NCBI GenBank assembly: GCA_964482235.1
Contig: CAYZWU010000073.1
Span: 1-21,909, forward strand
Direction of reading: 5' to 3'
Source of the DNA: CAYZWU01 sp964482235
GTDB lineage: Bacteria; Planctomycetota; B15-G4; CAYZWU01
Length of the DNA: 21,909 nt
Below the pieces are notes generated by a model. It saw nothing but the letters and a program-made list of their open reading frames with translations, ran no database searches and was not told where the DNA came from. Positions 21,544 through 21,909 of this stretch are shown piece after piece. Each line of letters opens with the position of its first letter. Position 1 is the stretch's first letter. A program made the translations under genes and the position numbers.

Positions 21544-21565
21544 TCCCCTCCCCGGAAACATTATA
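21544..21565 (-). promoter_or_regulatory. dnaA -10 box and strong ribosome binding site
   Basis: On the minus strand a perfect TATAAT (21565-21560) is followed by GGGGAGGGG (21552-21544) and the dnaA ATG at 21537. A start near 21553 would give a ~16-nt leader. No good -35 box stands 16-18 nt upstream, where the DNA is A/T-rich, so the promoter call is moderate while the ribosome site is clear. Confidence 0.5.
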
Positions 21566-21630
21566 TGCTTCGGGTTTATTATGTTTTTGATTTTATAAGT
21601 GATAAGAAAGAGTGCCTTTCGAAGGTCCAC

Positions 21631-21909
21631 AATACCAACGAAGTGAGCGTCGTGAAGTCTATCATTCGAGGCAGGAAATTGTCAAAGGCTTTTTGATTAG
21701 GGAATACCCGTAATTAATAGAGTTATGTTAAGAGCGGGAGAATAGTATTCTGTCAGGAAAGGAGTTTCAGAGGCAGAGGTTTCGTAAAAAACTGTAGAGT
21801 CAATGAAGTTTTCTGAACTTCGCCATACTTTTCCCCTATCGAGCATTCAGTCCAGACAGGAGTTTCAGGGATAGGGGCAAGCCATTTTCGTAACCAAAAT
21901 CAGGGTAAT
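21631..21909. other. dnaA upstream region with direct and inverted repeats
   Basis: Together with the dnaA leader this makes 372 nt without a gene to the window edge. It holds a direct repeat AGGAGTTTCAG (21760-21770 and 21858-21868), each copy followed by TTTCGTAA (21780-21787 and 21886-21893); an 8-bp inverted repeat CCCCTATC (21833-21840) with GATAGGGG (21870-21877) around a 29-nt loop; and a small hairpin GAAGTT/AACTTC (21805-21821). No consensus DnaA box was seen. It may be a regulatory or origin-proximal region, or the tail of a structured element continuing past the edge. Confidence 0.4.

Noticed and set aside
1..21909. CRISPR arrays, tRNA and rRNA genes.
   Set aside because: No regularly spaced identical repeats, no cloverleaf with a TTC-A T-loop and CCA end, and no rRNA-like sequence noticed on either strand.

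Overview
The window looks like part of the chromosome of a Gram-negative-type (diderm) bacterium whose phylum I cannot name. It carries LPS-export genes (lptD and a giant LptC/LptA-like protein), the KDO-pathway gene kdsD, a Tat component and the dnaA/dnaN/gyrB replication cluster. The central genes are GC-rich with strong NNC/NNG codon preference; the extreme left and the dnaA-dnaN spacer are visibly more AT-rich. BlaI/M56 regulator pairs and same-orientation integrons are both known from deep-branching phyla, but that is only a hint.

Left end (1-2101, all minus strand): a small integron whose integrase and cassettes point the same way, the reverse of the usual divergent layout. Reading along the minus strand: intI, a spacer with a good promoter and repeated motifs (candidate Pc and attI), a 26-codon minicistron crossing the cassette junction, a first cassette (830 to 161) carrying a pRiA4b ORF-3-family gene and ending in a foldable attC (155-215), then the start of a second cassette whose gene encodes a lipoprotein cut by the window edge.

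2281-5477 (plus): a three-gene operon of BlaI-type repressor, M56 zinc-metallopeptidase antirepressor and an exported helical-repeat protein. The genes overlap by 11 and 4 nt, and a clear dyad operator sits inside the promoter. 5545-8765 (minus): scpA, fmt and a TIM-barrel sugar isomerase/epimerase-like gene; scpA has a tail of seven 18-residue repeats. 9075-15743 (plus): kdsD, a fused LptC/LptA-like bridge protein, lptD and tatA. kdsD and the two Lpt genes form an envelope-LPS cluster, and lptD can reach its signal peptide only through a non-ATG/GTG/TTG start codon.

15779-21537 (minus): dnaA, a 485-nt AT-rich spacer, dnaN, a DciA/DUF721 gene in the place where recF often lies, and gyrB. The last three are tightly packed or overlapping. 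The spacer and the region upstream of dnaA hold repeats that could belong to an origin, but no consensus DnaA box was found. The most interesting discovery is the reverse-oriented integron with its attI-borne minicistron.
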